Source: a virus
Direction: 5' to 3' (one strand)
DNA length: 25,061 bases
Virus record (IMG/VR): IMGVR_UViG_3300032116_001224
Location: 1-25,061 of that record
Each line of letters opens with the position of its first letter. Positions within the stretch are counted from its first letter, which is position 1. Positions 6,028 to 13,009 of the stretch are shown here, one piece after another. A program made the position numbers and the translations under genes. The notes below the pieces were generated by a model. That model did no database searches. It worked only from the letters and a program-made list of their open reading frames with translations, and was not told the origin of the DNA.

Positions 6028-6437
6028 ATCAGAAAACGCAGAAGCAGCGCAACAAGCAATATTAGCCCAAGCCAGGAAAATACCTCTTTGCCGGTATTGT
6101 AAGCCCGTTGCCAAAATGATTGAACAGGCAGCGCACGCGGTACTGATATGCGCTTTTCAATGTAAACCGTATCGCCTTTGCACTCACCTGAAATATAAAC
6201 TATGCTGTCTTTTTTAAAATACCTGATCACTAACTTGTCTTTTGTGATTACCAACGTATCTGTGCGCGGTATGTCAACAAATGCCGTATCATGCTGCACG
6301 GTTTGCGTGCGAATGGTGTCGCGCACAATTAGCGTATCTGTGGTACAATATTTACGCAGTATGCGCTCTTTGTATGCTTTGCATCCGCAAGTCATCCCAT
6401 AAGCCAAAAGAATAAAGAATACGGCTATTTTATTCAT
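6021..6437 (-). CDS. Candidate unimolecular spanin (lipoprotein with C-terminal membrane anchor)
   Basis: The 138-residue protein begins with a hydrophobic export signal (residues 3-14) followed by a cysteine pair, C17 and C19, in MTCGC; this is a weak lipobox. A beta-rich, Asp/Thr-rich middle (30-100, repeated DT-x-x-V pieces) spans the periplasm. A strong membrane helix (about 118-137, FSWLGLILLVALLLRFL) ends in K. A lipid-anchored N-terminus and a membrane-anchored C-terminus are the arrangement of unimolecular spanins such as phage T1 gp11, which disrupt the outer membrane after endolysin action. It follows the endolysin gene with an ATGA overlap. If the lipobox is not used, it would be an ordinary two-anchor envelope protein. 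Confidence 0.6.
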   Translation of the reverse strand: MNKIAVFFILLAYGMTCGCKAYKERILRKYCTTDTLIVRDTIRTQTVQHDTAFVDIPRTDTLVITKDKLVIRYFKKDSIVYISGECKGDTVYIEKRISVPRALPVQSFWQRAYNTGKEVFSWLGLILLVALLLRFLIK

Positions 6438-6871
6438 GCGTTTGCGTATTCTGTTTTGGCATCAAAGCACGGGCAAAGTTTAACCCATTCATCAGGTGTA
6501 ATTTTGCCATCCCCGTTTTTATCAGGGCTAAAATCGCGGTGACCTATCACCTTGGCTGCCGGAAATTGCTTTTTGAGGTTTTTGATAATTTGCAAAAGGG
6601 ATGATTTTTGCTCTGAGGTGCGCGTGTCTTTGCCGTTCCAACCGCCTTTGTAGCAAACGTGGATTGAACTGGCATTATATCCGGCCACGCCATTGGTTGG
6701 GTTTTCAATTGGCGCAAGTTGCTCGTAACTGCCGTTGCCGCTTACCAAAAAATGGTAGCCAACGGTGCGCCAGCGCAGTTTGTTTCTCCAATAGTCAATA
6801 ATGCTTTTTGTGGTTTGCGCTTGCGGCCCTGCGGTGCAATGCACCACAATCCATTTAATCTGTCTCATCAT
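6434..6871 (-). CDS. Endolysin: N-acetylmuramoyl-L-alanine amidase (Amidase_2) with EF-hand loop
   Basis: Zinc amidase that cuts the bond between muramic acid and L-alanine in peptidoglycan during lysis. The 145 residues match the T7 lysozyme-type single domain: IVVHCTAG with zinc ligand H11, TVGYHF with Y39, KVIGHRDF with H111, and LCPCFD with C133 as the likely third ligand. Between H111 and C133 lies DKNGDGKITPDE (117-128), a textbook EF-hand calcium loop (D117, N119, D121, T125, E128). No signal peptide is present, so release depends on a holin. It is flanked by small membrane proteins upstream and the spanin candidate downstream. A second ATG directly follows the first; either could start. 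Confidence 0.93.
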   Translation of the reverse strand: MMRQIKWIVVHCTAGPQAQTTKSIIDYWRNKLRWRTVGYHFLVSGNGSYEQLAPIENPTNGVAGYNASSIHVCYKGGWNGKDTRTSEQKSSLLQIIKNLKKQFPAAKVIGHRDFSPDKNGDGKITPDEWVKLCPCFDAKTEYANA

Positions 6872-7028
6872 TGCCCGCTTTTAATGCCATGCCAATTACA
6901 AGCGCCCAAAAGCCTCCAAAGAATATAGCCCATCCCCAATTTTCACTTACAACGGAATGGTACAGCGTGCCAATGGCCGCCAACAATAGGCAAAACCAAA
7001 AAAATAGCTCGTTAAACTTGTTGTTCAT
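6855..7028 (-). CDS. 57-residue two-span membrane protein, holin candidate
   Basis: Minus-strand ATG 7028-7026, TAA at 6857-6855. The product begins MNNKFNELFFWFCLLLAAIG and has two hydrophobic segments (about 8-22 and 31-49, WGWAIFFGGFWALVIGMAL) with a short polar turn, ending NDETD. Overlaps of 17 bases with both the upstream 81-residue gene and the downstream endolysin support it as a real gene. Two-span proteins of this size directly before an endolysin are typical class II holins or antiholins. Which of the two membrane proteins is the holin cannot be told. Confidence 0.65.
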   Translation of the reverse strand: MNNKFNELFFWFCLLLAAIGTLYHSVVSENWGWAIFFGGFWALVIGMALKAGNDETD

Positions 7029-7257
7029 TTGCTTTCATGTTTTGTAAGGTAGTGAGGCCAAGCAATCCGCCAATAAGCGCAACCAAAGCCCAAATGTACG
7101 CATCGCTGCTGCCCGTTTCGCAACTCATCAGGATGAACTTTAAAAATGCGCCACCGGCCATTATTCTGCGAATGCTCCACTTATTGTCTTTGCCTGTAAA
7201 CAAATGCTCAAACTTGGTAGCCTGAGTAAGAATCCAACTTAAAATTACTTGTATCAT
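7012..7257 (-). CDS. Membrane protein, holin candidate
   Basis: The 81-residue protein has an amphipathic N-terminus (1-14), a basic segment (KDNKWSIRR, 23-31), a first hydrophobic span (about 32-46) and a strong second span (about 53-72, AYIWALVALIGGLLGLTTL), followed by a short polar tail. The size and topology suit a phage holin. It lies in a chain of overlapping small genes leading to the endolysin: ATGA with the 40-residue gene and a 17-base overlap with the 57-residue gene. The pair of adjacent membrane proteins could be holin and antiholin. Confidence 0.6.
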   Translation of the reverse strand: MIQVILSWILTQATKFEHLFTGKDNKWSIRRIMAGGAFLKFILMSCETGSSDAYIWALVALIGGLLGLTTLQNMKANEQQV

Positions 7258-7376
7258 TTACCTTGTCCTTTATATGCCTTTACAGATTCGTGCTTGTTGC
7301 GTTTTTTCTTATGTACGCCAGTTTTGCGCGTGCCAAACGCCTGCTTTTTATTTGCCTTGTTAGTGACCTTTGCCAT
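7254..7376 (-). CDS. 40-residue very basic protein
   Basis: Minus-strand ATG 7376-7374, TGA 7256-7254. The product begins MAKVTNKANKKQAFGTRKTG and ends KAYKGQGK; about 14 of its 40 residues are Lys or Arg, with one central KKKRNK cluster. The stop codon overlaps the next start as ATGA, and its start overlaps the end of the preceding gene by 17 bases, as in the rest of this cassette, which argues that it is translated. It has no membrane segment. It may bind nucleic acid or membrane lipids; function unknown. Confidence 0.55.
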   Translation of the reverse strand: MAKVTNKANKKQAFGTRKTGVHKKKRNKHESVKAYKGQGK

Positions 7377-7743
7377 TTGCTGCTACTTTTATTTCCAAAT
7401 CCTGCAACCGTTGCTCAATTTTAGGGTAGTTTTCAAGCATCTGTTCAATCTTTGAAACGTTAATATTCATTGAGCCAATCTCTTTTGTCAATTGCTCCAT
7501 AGCTGATATTTGCTTTTTCAGCGCTTCGTTAATTTCCTTAAGTTGCTCATTGTTCATGGATTGATAAATATCAGTTGCTTTGATTGCATTACTCAAATTT
7601 AGCGAAATTTCAATGATTTTTTTCTCATTTTCAACCTGCGCTTTTTGAACGTCCTCAAATTTTACATAAGTGCGTTGAAATATAAACCAAAGCACCGTAA
7701 CCAATCCGGCAAACACCGTCAACATAAACCAATCAAATGTCAT
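7360..7743 (-). CDS. Membrane-anchored coiled-coil protein (lysis cassette)
   Basis: The 127-residue protein has one N-terminal membrane span (about residues 5-23, WFMLTVFAGLVTVLWFIF) followed by a long predicted coiled coil (about 28-122) with regular Ile/Leu heptads. This resembles XhlA-like hemolysin/holin accessory proteins or an inner-membrane spanin. It lies between the tail-protein gene group and the holin candidates. With a unimolecular spanin candidate downstream, an XhlA-like role is the more economical reading. Overlap with the 64-residue gene is 11 bases. Confidence 0.6.
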   Translation of the reverse strand: MTFDWFMLTVFAGLVTVLWFIFQRTYVKFEDVQKAQVENEKKIIEISLNLSNAIKATDIYQSMNNEQLKEINEALKKQISAMEQLTKEIGSMNINVSKIEQMLENYPKIEQRLQDLEIKVAANGKGH

Positions 7744-7927
7744 GCTTTACGGGATTAAATTCAATTAACTCGCATTGCTCAATCAATGCCTTAATGTCTG
7801 AAAGCAACGGATCGATTGCACTATCTTGCGATAATATCCAATTACCTGCTGCGTCTTTCACAGGCTGGCAAACGCCTTCAAAGCCTGCAATTTGGTTGTA
7901 TATGGGTGTAACGTTGTAAACTAACAT
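7733..7927 (-). CDS. Small hypothetical protein after the tail gene
   Basis: This 64-residue acidic soluble protein begins MLVYNVTPIYNQIAGFEG. It has a turn-rich middle (AAGNWILSQD) and a helical C-terminus (LLSDIKALIEQCELIEF). No family recognised. It starts one base after the stop of the 627-residue tail protein and overlaps the coiled-coil gene, so it is translated in the same chain. A chaperone or cap for the tail protein is a common use of such small neighbours, but nothing here shows it. Confidence 0.55.
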   Translation of the reverse strand: MLVYNVTPIYNQIAGFEGVCQPVKDAAGNWILSQDSAIDPLLSDIKALIEQCELIEFNPVKHDI

Positions 7928-7928
7928 A

Positions 7929-9812
7929 TTATAGATTAACTTGATATGCTGCCAATGCTGCGTCTAATAATGGTTTATTTATGTTTGATGCCTTGCCAAA
8001 ACCAAACGTTGTTTTGCGTATGTTGCTGCCCATAAAATCAAAGAAATTGTTTGTTTGATATGCGCGGCAAAAAGAGTTAAACTCTTGATTCATCTTGCCG
8101 GTATCGCTTCCATTTGAGAATGGCCCATACTGCGTGCCATTTACCATAATGTAAATATCATTGCCGCTGCGCCACATAATTAATCTTTGAAATGCAGGCT
8201 CTGAATTAGCTGTTGCATATGTTTGTACCCCTGTATTTATATTAAACAAATATTGAACAGTAATCGAAAGTGAATTAAGAATAAAAAACATATCTATCCT
8301 TTTATTAAATGTACTATCAAATACAGATTCAGCAAATCCAACTGGGGCAAACCCTTCATAATAATACAATGCAAACCACAAAAAATCATCTGTTGGTATG
8401 GCGCTTGTGTTAGGGTTAAATGCTTCGCGTATTCTACCGTCAACACCGTTTCCTGAATAGCCTTGATTTATTGTTTTTGTTAATGTATTTACCCGTGTTG
8501 GTATTAATGTACCTGGAGATGACCAGTTGATACCGTCAAAACCTAAATTTGCGGGTATTACACCATGCACAAGGTCATTGCCATACACGCGAATTAATTC
8601 AAAATCAGATATGCCATTGGCTGTTGCTGCCTTTAAATTGGCCATGTAATCACTTTGCAAGACCTTTTGAAAGTTACTTACTGTTGTAAACCCTTGCGCT
8701 GTGGCATAGTTAAGAACGTTGCGGTAATCTGGATCGTACTGTTGAAGTATTATGCATTCTAATTGCTCAGCGGTTAAATTGGTTTCTAAAAAGTCACAAC
8801 TTAAATTTTGAAGCACGCAAATGTTTTGTTCTTCGGTAAGCCCCAAGTATGGGTCTGTCAGTTCTTCGCATGTTGCATCTTGAATAATACAACTGCGTTG
8901 CTCATCAGTAAGGCCATTGTACCTGTCATTTATAAAGCCACACGGCAACGCTTGCAACACACATGATTTTTGATTATCACTAAGCCCTGTGTATGGGTCA
9001 ATCAATTGCTCGCATGTGTATTCTTCTATTGGCTTGCCTACGCACTCACGCTGCTCATCTGTAAGGCCGGTATATTGGTTATTTAAAAATTCGCATGAAA
9101 GGCTTTGCAGCACGCATGTCTTTTGGTCATCAGTCAAACCATTATATGGGTCAATTAATTCTCCACATGTGTATAATTCAATAGGCTTATATGGCAAACA
9201 AGCTAATTGCTCAGTTGTCAATCCCAAATACGGGTCATTTAAAAAGTCACAATCAAATGAGCGAAGCAAGCAACTAAGTTGCGATTCTATTAAGCCTTCC
9301 AACAATTGCGCGCATGAGTAATCAGATAATGGCGGGCCAAAGCAAGCAATTTGCTCATAGGTCAAGTTATCCTTTAAATAGTCGCACGTGAGCGATGCCA
9401 GCACGCAGTTGATTTGTTCAGTTGTTAATCCGGTGTATGGCGTAAGTAAATCTTCGCAGCTGAAATCAATAGGATTAATATCAGGGCATGGGTTGGTAAT
9501 TATTGGGGGCGTGTTAAAGCACGTTTCATCCACAACAATCTTTACCAAATCTGTCATCAGAAAAGTCGCATTTGCCGGATTGGTGTTTACAGGGCTTGTT
9601 TGCTCATACACATTCAAGGTCCATACCCCGCCAAAGCCAAAATCGTGATTGATAACAAATTTTTGGTAATCAGCGCACGTGCTTACGTTTTCAGGTATAA
9701 TGTAAATATTCCCGCATGCCAACCCGCTCACAAACTCAAACAAAAAATATTGCTTAGTAGAGTCAAGGTATAAAATGACCGTGTTGCTTTGTGCGCTGTT
9801 TATAGTTATCAT
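7929..9812 (-). CDS. Large tail or receptor-binding protein with Cys-repeat array
   Basis: The 627-residue protein has three parts. Residues 1-110 are beta-rich and probably attach to the virion. Residues 118-357 hold ten degenerate repeats of 21-28 residues built on C-x2-L-x2-p-Y-x-G-L-T-x-E-Q-x2-C, each with two cysteines. Residues 358-627 are Gly/Asn-rich and aromatic, with beta-type repeats (FLWFALYYYEG, LIMWRSGNDIYIMVNGTQYG) recalling a lectin-like jelly roll. The array could form a disulfide- or metal-linked stalk, with the C-terminal domain as the receptor-binding tip. It is the third gene of the portal operon, after the connector, with a TAATG start. Receptor binding is inferred from size and architecture. 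Confidence 0.6.
   Translation of the reverse strand: MITINSAQSNTVILYLDSTKQYFLFEFVSGLACGNIYIIPENVSTCADYQKFVINHDFGFGGVWTLNVYEQTSPVNTNPANATFLMTDLVKIVVDETCFNTPPIITNPCPDINPIDFSCEDLLTPYTGLTTEQINCVLASLTCDYLKDNLTYEQIACFGPPLSDYSCAQLLEGLIESQLSCLLRSFDCDFLNDPYLGLTTEQLACLPYKPIELYTCGELIDPYNGLTDDQKTCVLQSLSCEFLNNQYTGLTDEQRECVGKPIEEYTCEQLIDPYTGLSDNQKSCVLQALPCGFINDRYNGLTDEQRSCIIQDATCEELTDPYLGLTEEQNICVLQNLSCDFLETNLTAEQLECIILQQYDPDYRNVLNYATAQGFTTVSNFQKVLQSDYMANLKAATANGISDFELIRVYGNDLVHGVIPANLGFDGINWSSPGTLIPTRVNTLTKTINQGYSGNGVDGRIREAFNPNTSAIPTDDFLWFALYYYEGFAPVGFAESVFDSTFNKRIDMFFILNSLSITVQYLFNINTGVQTYATANSEPAFQRLIMWRSGNDIYIMVNGTQYGPFSNGSDTGKMNQEFNSFCRAYQTNNFFDFMGSNIRKTTFGFGKASNINKPLLDAALAAYQVNL
8742..9461 (-). repeat. 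Degenerate coding repeats, ten units of about 72 bases
   Basis: Codes for residues 118-357 of the tail protein. Unit starts are marked by Cys-x2-Leu and unit ends by Glu-Gln-x2-Cys. Units alternate between a short form followed by a tail in VLQSL and a longer form with a Pro-rich insert such as GKPIEEY or PYKPIELY. Third-codon positions differ between units, so the duplication is old or selected at protein level. Confidence 0.8.
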
Positions 9813-10312
9813 TAAAAGAACCCTCCAACCTTGCGGCTATTGATACGGCACTTGTTGCAATCGCTGTTCTTCCACAGCGGGTAAGTATCTTCGTTATCTT
9901 GCAGGAACTTAATCATGAGCGATTCAAATATGCCCGCATCCAACCGGTATTGATTAGCTTGCTTTTCAATGGTCAAAAAGTCAACAAATTCACTTTCGTC
10001 ACTCACCTTGCGAACCACGCTTTCAGCTGTAACGCGTATGGGATGGCGGTAAATAAAATCAGCAAACGCATAGCGCACGTGGATGTCTTTTATGTAGCAC
10101 AATAGCGCTGTGTTTGCTTCAGTTAGCGTGTCATTGTTTATTTGGTTGCACAACTCATCGTACAAATCATCGCAAAGCAATGGTTGAATGTACTGCAATT
10201 GCGTTAATTCAATGCTTGGAGCAATCTGATTGTTTTGGATATTGTGCGTTCCTATTGGCACACGGCCTGTAAAATCGCTAAGGCTTATGAATAAACATTT
10301 GCAGCAACTCAT
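9812..10312 (-). CDS. Probable head-tail connector or head completion protein
   Basis: This 166-residue, mainly helical protein lies immediately after the portal gene (ATGA overlap), where connectors are usual. Residues 31-70 (IAPSIELTQLQYIQPLLCDD, then LYDELCNQ) and 95-145 form helices. Two cysteine pairs at the ends (CCKC at 3-6, and CNKC near 152-155) could bind zinc or pair. The overall pattern recalls the DUF6712-type proteins of Bacteroidota phages, but this is recollection. The next gene starts at its stop (TAATG). Confidence 0.55.
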   Translation of the reverse strand: MSCCKCLFISLSDFTGRVPIGTHNIQNNQIAPSIELTQLQYIQPLLCDDLYDELCNQINNDTLTEANTALLCYIKDIHVRYAFADFIYRHPIRVTAESVVRKVSDESEFVDFLTIEKQANQYRLDAGIFESLMIKFLQDNEDTYPLWKNSDCNKCRINSRKVGGFF

Positions 10313-11589
10313 ATTGTGGTGTCTTGTTGTGATGGTCTTGTTGCGGGATATCCCAATGATGTGCGTATTTCTGATTCGTCAAGGTAAGCAAGAAAATCAG
10401 GATCAAGGTAGCTGATAGGCTTATTGGTAACAAATTCTACTTTTGTGCCGTCATAACCTTCCACGTATTGCAATACGCGGTTAATTTCCTGCTCTACAAA
10501 TTTGATATGCCCTTGTATTTGCGATACATACATCTCAATGCTGTTGGCAATCTCATTTGTGCTACCCAATGCGCCAGGCGTTTCAATGCCGGCCAATAAT
10601 TTAGGCATTTGAAATGCAGATACTATCTTTTTTTCAATAATTTCAGCTAATGTGTTGAACAAATCAGCATTATTGTTGGCTGATATGGGTATCAATTGCG
10701 GTGCGCTTTCGCGGCTTGGGCCAAACAAGTTGAATATTTTACCGCTGTTTTCAGCGCCTTGGAATTGCTCTAAATCTTCTTTTAGCGCATCAACCACATC
10801 ACGGCCATCGGCTGTTTTTTCGCCTGACATGATGCCTGGGTGATACAGAATTACAGACGGGAAAAAGCCATTATCAATGTTGTTTTCGTGAAACTCACCT
10901 ATTTGCCCATCGCAATAAATCCAACTTAAACCAGCAGCCCATACCGGAGATGGGTAAAATGGTTCGCCAGGCTTGTATTGCTTGGTGTAAAACAATTGTC
11001 CATTGTACGAGCCTGTTCCGCGTTGTTTAATATCTTCAACCGCTTGGCGCGCTTTGATTACGTCAAACAATTCAATTTCAATAGGTTTGTATTCCTTTTT
11101 GGTGTACTGCTCCCAATCTTGTGATATCCATGCGGTGCGCACGTCAAACGTGGTTTCATCGTAATTGCCCAAGCGAATGGTACTAAAATCAACATGCACG
11201 ATGCCGCTGCCGTTAAATGAGCGCATAGCAATATTGCCATTGCTGTTAAACCGGCATTGAAAAGCAAACCCGCCAAACATGGCGTAGTCGTAAATGATTT
11301 TTTGCATGAACTCATGCGTGAGCAGGTAATATTGAATCTCACGCGAAAATGGCGTGTCTTGGCTCACTTTTATGCCGTTGCCAAAAATATACGATGCAAA
11401 TGTTTTTACACAGCTTGCGCCATAGCTTGAACGATTAATTGCCCTCAGTATCTCTTGCGGGTAATTATTTTTTGCCCCGTAGTTGATTATTTTGCGCTGC
11501 TTATTGTTTACAGCCGTAAGCGGTTCAGGCGCTTTAGCTTGGATGAGGTAAATCCCCTTTTGCAATTCAGTTATGTTGGCATTTTGCAT
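10309..11589 (-). CDS. Phage portal protein
   Basis: Dodecameric ring at the capsid vertex through which DNA is packaged. The frame can be extended to a TTG at 11592, but the ATG at 11589-11587 is the better start (426 residues). Features of HK97-type portals are an N-terminal stretch with NNYPQEILRAINRSSYG (about 41-57), a helical wing and stem region, the segment FQMPKLLAGIETPGALG (about 330-346) matching the family's conserved xxPxxLLG-type loop, and a C-terminal helical crown. The promoter at 11595-11623 leaves 5 bases between the -7 box and the ATG. Usually a terminase large subunit gene precedes the portal; here a divergent metallophosphoesterase does. Confidence 0.82.
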   Translation of the reverse strand: MQNANITELQKGIYLIQAKAPEPLTAVNNKQRKIINYGAKNNYPQEILRAINRSSYGASCVKTFASYIFGNGIKVSQDTPFSREIQYYLLTHEFMQKIIYDYAMFGGFAFQCRFNSNGNIAMRSFNGSGIVHVDFSTIRLGNYDETTFDVRTAWISQDWEQYTKKEYKPIEIELFDVIKARQAVEDIKQRGTGSYNGQLFYTKQYKPGEPFYPSPVWAAGLSWIYCDGQIGEFHENNIDNGFFPSVILYHPGIMSGEKTADGRDVVDALKEDLEQFQGAENSGKIFNLFGPSRESAPQLIPISANNNADLFNTLAEIIEKKIVSAFQMPKLLAGIETPGALGSTNEIANSIEMYVSQIQGHIKFVEQEINRVLQYVEGYDGTKVEFVTNKPISYLDPDFLAYLDESEIRTSLGYPATRPSQQDTTI

Positions 11590-11594
11590 CAATG

Positions 11595-11633
11595 CAAATA
11601 TACATTACCCATTATTACCCAAATATGCAAATA
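11595..11633 (-). promoter_or_regulatory. Portal-operon promoter with repeated ATTACCC motif
   Basis: Minus strand: -33 TTTG (11623-11620), 17-base spacer, -7 TATATTTG (11602-11595). ATG is at 11589, so the transcript is predicted to be leaderless or nearly so. The spacer contains ATTACCC twice (11604-11610 and 11614-11620), 10 bp or one helical turn apart. ATGCAAATA occurs at 11592-11600 and 11625-11633. These repeats differ from the AGTTT-N10-AAACT palindrome, so control may be by another protein. Confidence 0.6.
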
Positions 11634-11658
11634 ATTTGTAAGCACTTGCAAAATAAAA

Positions 11659-11690
11659 AGTTTTTGTTTTTTAAAACTTTCTTATATTTG
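11659..11690 (+). promoter_or_regulatory. Promoter and operator of the metallophosphoesterase gene
   Basis: Plus strand: -33 TTTG (11663-11666), 16-base spacer, -7 TATATTTG (11683-11690); ATG at 11716. The palindrome AGTTT-N10-AAACT is exact at 11659-11678, in the same place relative to -33 and -7 as at the 5.5 and 6.0 kb promoters, though on the opposite strand. It is back to back with the portal promoter. Confidence 0.7.
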
Positions 11691-11715
11691 TAGCAATAAT
11701 TATAAAATATTAATC

Positions 11716-12732
11716 ATGGGAAAACAATTATCTAAGCGAGATTTGGCGCGTCAAATATTGCTTGAAAACTATCAAATTACCGAAAACAGAACCCTTGCAA
11801 AGCTATTGTTTGCCAAATACAATGCCGTGTTTAAGGATATAGAGGAAGCAAGAAGTTCAATTCGGGCTGTTCAGGGATTAAGCGGGAAAAGGGTTAGAAA
11901 CACAAGCGCAAATGCAATAATTACATTTAAAGAAAGGCTTGATGAAGCGCGCAAGCAGTTCCCCGTTGAACATCGTGATAATTTCAAAGTTGAGCCATAC
12001 GTATTTGCTAAAGCGAATAAAAAGGCACTTGTTATTTCTGACATACACATAGGACATCAAGATGACGCGGCTATTGATATTGCGTTTGAAGAAGGCGATA
12101 AGTTTGGCATCGATACCATAATTATCAATGGTGACTTAATGGATTTCCCACGTTTAGGCAAGTGGTTAGTAAAGCCATCGGCTATGACCGTGCATGATGA
12201 ACTTCAGGAAACAGAAAACTTTTTAAATATGCTCAGAAAGGTTTTTCCAAAACAAACCATTGTGTACCACACTGGCAATCATGATGCTCGTTGGAATAAC
12301 TATATAATTCGCAACGCTGCTGATTTGTTTAATTTGGGATTTATGGAACTCCCCGAAGTATTGAAACTGCGTGAAAAAAGCATAGAGTTTGTACCCGATA
12401 CGCATTGGATGGAATTTGGGCATCTTATGGTTGCGCACGGCCATCACATCGTAAAAGGCATATTTGCACCGGTATCACCTGCTCGTGGCGTACAAATGAA
12501 AACATTTCAGTCAACTATTATAGGCCACTTGCACAAATCATCCGAGCATCTTTGGACAAATATGCAAGGCAAACAATATGGTACATGGAGTACCGGTTGC
12601 TTATCTGATTTAAAACCGGAATACAATCCCCAAGTAGGGCAATGTAACCTTGGTTTCGCATTGGTTGAAAAAGAGCAATCAGGTGATTTTGAAGTGCATA
12701 ACAAAAAAATCATTCAAGGCAAAGTTAGGTGA
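11716..12732 (+). CDS. Calcineurin-like metallophosphoesterase with N-terminal HTH-like segment
   Basis: The 338-residue protein contains all metal-binding blocks of the superfamily: DIHIGH (D109, H111), INGDLMD (D140), TGNHDAR (N188, H189, D190), VAHGHH (H241) and IGHLHK (H271, H273). Residues 1-65 form an added helical, possibly DNA-binding, segment. Substrate is unknown; related enzymes cut phosphodiesters in nucleic acids or nucleotides. It stands on the plus strand against nearly all other phage genes. Its own promoter carries the same palindrome as the regulator gene. It occupies the place beside the portal where a terminase gene would be expected. It is followed by a small gene on the same strand. 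Confidence 0.85.
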   Translation: MGKQLSKRDLARQILLENYQITENRTLAKLLFAKYNAVFKDIEEARSSIRAVQGLSGKRVRNTSANAIITFKERLDEARKQFPVEHRDNFKVEPYVFAKANKKALVISDIHIGHQDDAAIDIAFEEGDKFGIDTIIINGDLMDFPRLGKWLVKPSAMTVHDELQETENFLNMLRKVFPKQTIVYHTGNHDARWNNYIIRNAADLFNLGFMELPEVLKLREKSIEFVPDTHWMEFGHLMVAHGHHIVKGIFAPVSPARGVQMKTFQSTIIGHLHKSSEHLWTNMQGKQYGTWSTGCLSDLKPEYNPQVGQCNLGFALVEKEQSGDFEVHNKKIIQGKVR

Positions 12733-12754
12733 GCCAAATTGCTTAAATTTGTGT

Positions 12755-13009
12755 ATGTCGGGATCGAAAACCAAAGCAAAGCAAATTGAAGAAATGGAGG
12801 CCCCTGTGTTGCATTTGGAAGAAATGCGCGCATGGGCTTCTTTACTTAACGAACTGATGATTTCTCAGGTAATTGATGAAAGCAAGAGTACATTTGGTGG
12901 TGAGCCTGTAATGAAAAATCTATTTGACGAAGGCGAAACATACAGGCTAAAAGGAAAGCTATTTCATTTGCTTGCCTGGATTGATAAAGACACAAGCCTT
13001 ACAGGTTAA
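12755..13009 (+). CDS. Small hypothetical protein after the phosphoesterase
   Basis: This 84-residue protein begins MSGSKTKAKQIEEMEAPVLH at the ATG 12755. An upstream extension of the frame to 12650 overlaps the phosphoesterase gene and is unlikely. A helical, amphipathic body (about 22-45 and 58-79) contains MRAWASLLNELMIS and RLKGKLFHLLAWI. No family recognised. A TAAATTTG box at 12744-12751 precedes the ATG by 3 bases but lacks a clear -33 partner. It converges with the glycosyltransferase at 12999 and overlaps its 3' end by 11 bases. Its pairing with the phosphoesterase suggests shared function. Confidence 0.6.
   Translation: MSGSKTKAKQIEEMEAPVLHLEEMRAWASLLNELMISQVIDESKSTFGGEPVMKNLFDEGETYRLKGKLFHLLAWIDKDTSLTG

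Noticed and set aside
6029-6040. TCAGAAAACGCA repeated at 5521-5532 and 6029-6040 as a separate operator
   Set aside because: The second copy codes for the end of the spanin candidate and sits outside the promoter; the aligned AAGTTT to ATTTT blocks explain the promoter similarity better.
8989-9321. Plus-strand frame of 110 codons with repeating sequence
   Set aside because: It is the antisense reading of the Cys-repeat array in the tail protein and repeats only because that gene does.
8742-9461. Possible CRISPR array, suggested by repeating units of about 72 bases
   Set aside because: Units are degenerate, remain in one reading frame and code for a repeat protein; there are no constant repeats or unique spacers.
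12744-12751. TAAATTTG box 3 bases before the ATG at 12755 as a third leaderless plus-strand promoter
   Set aside because: No TTTG or TTG at the right distance upstream; cotranscription with the phosphoesterase explains expression.
12650-12754. Upstream extension of the 84-residue gene to ATG 12650
   Set aside because: It overlaps the phosphoesterase coding sequence by 83 bases and adds residues with no coding character.
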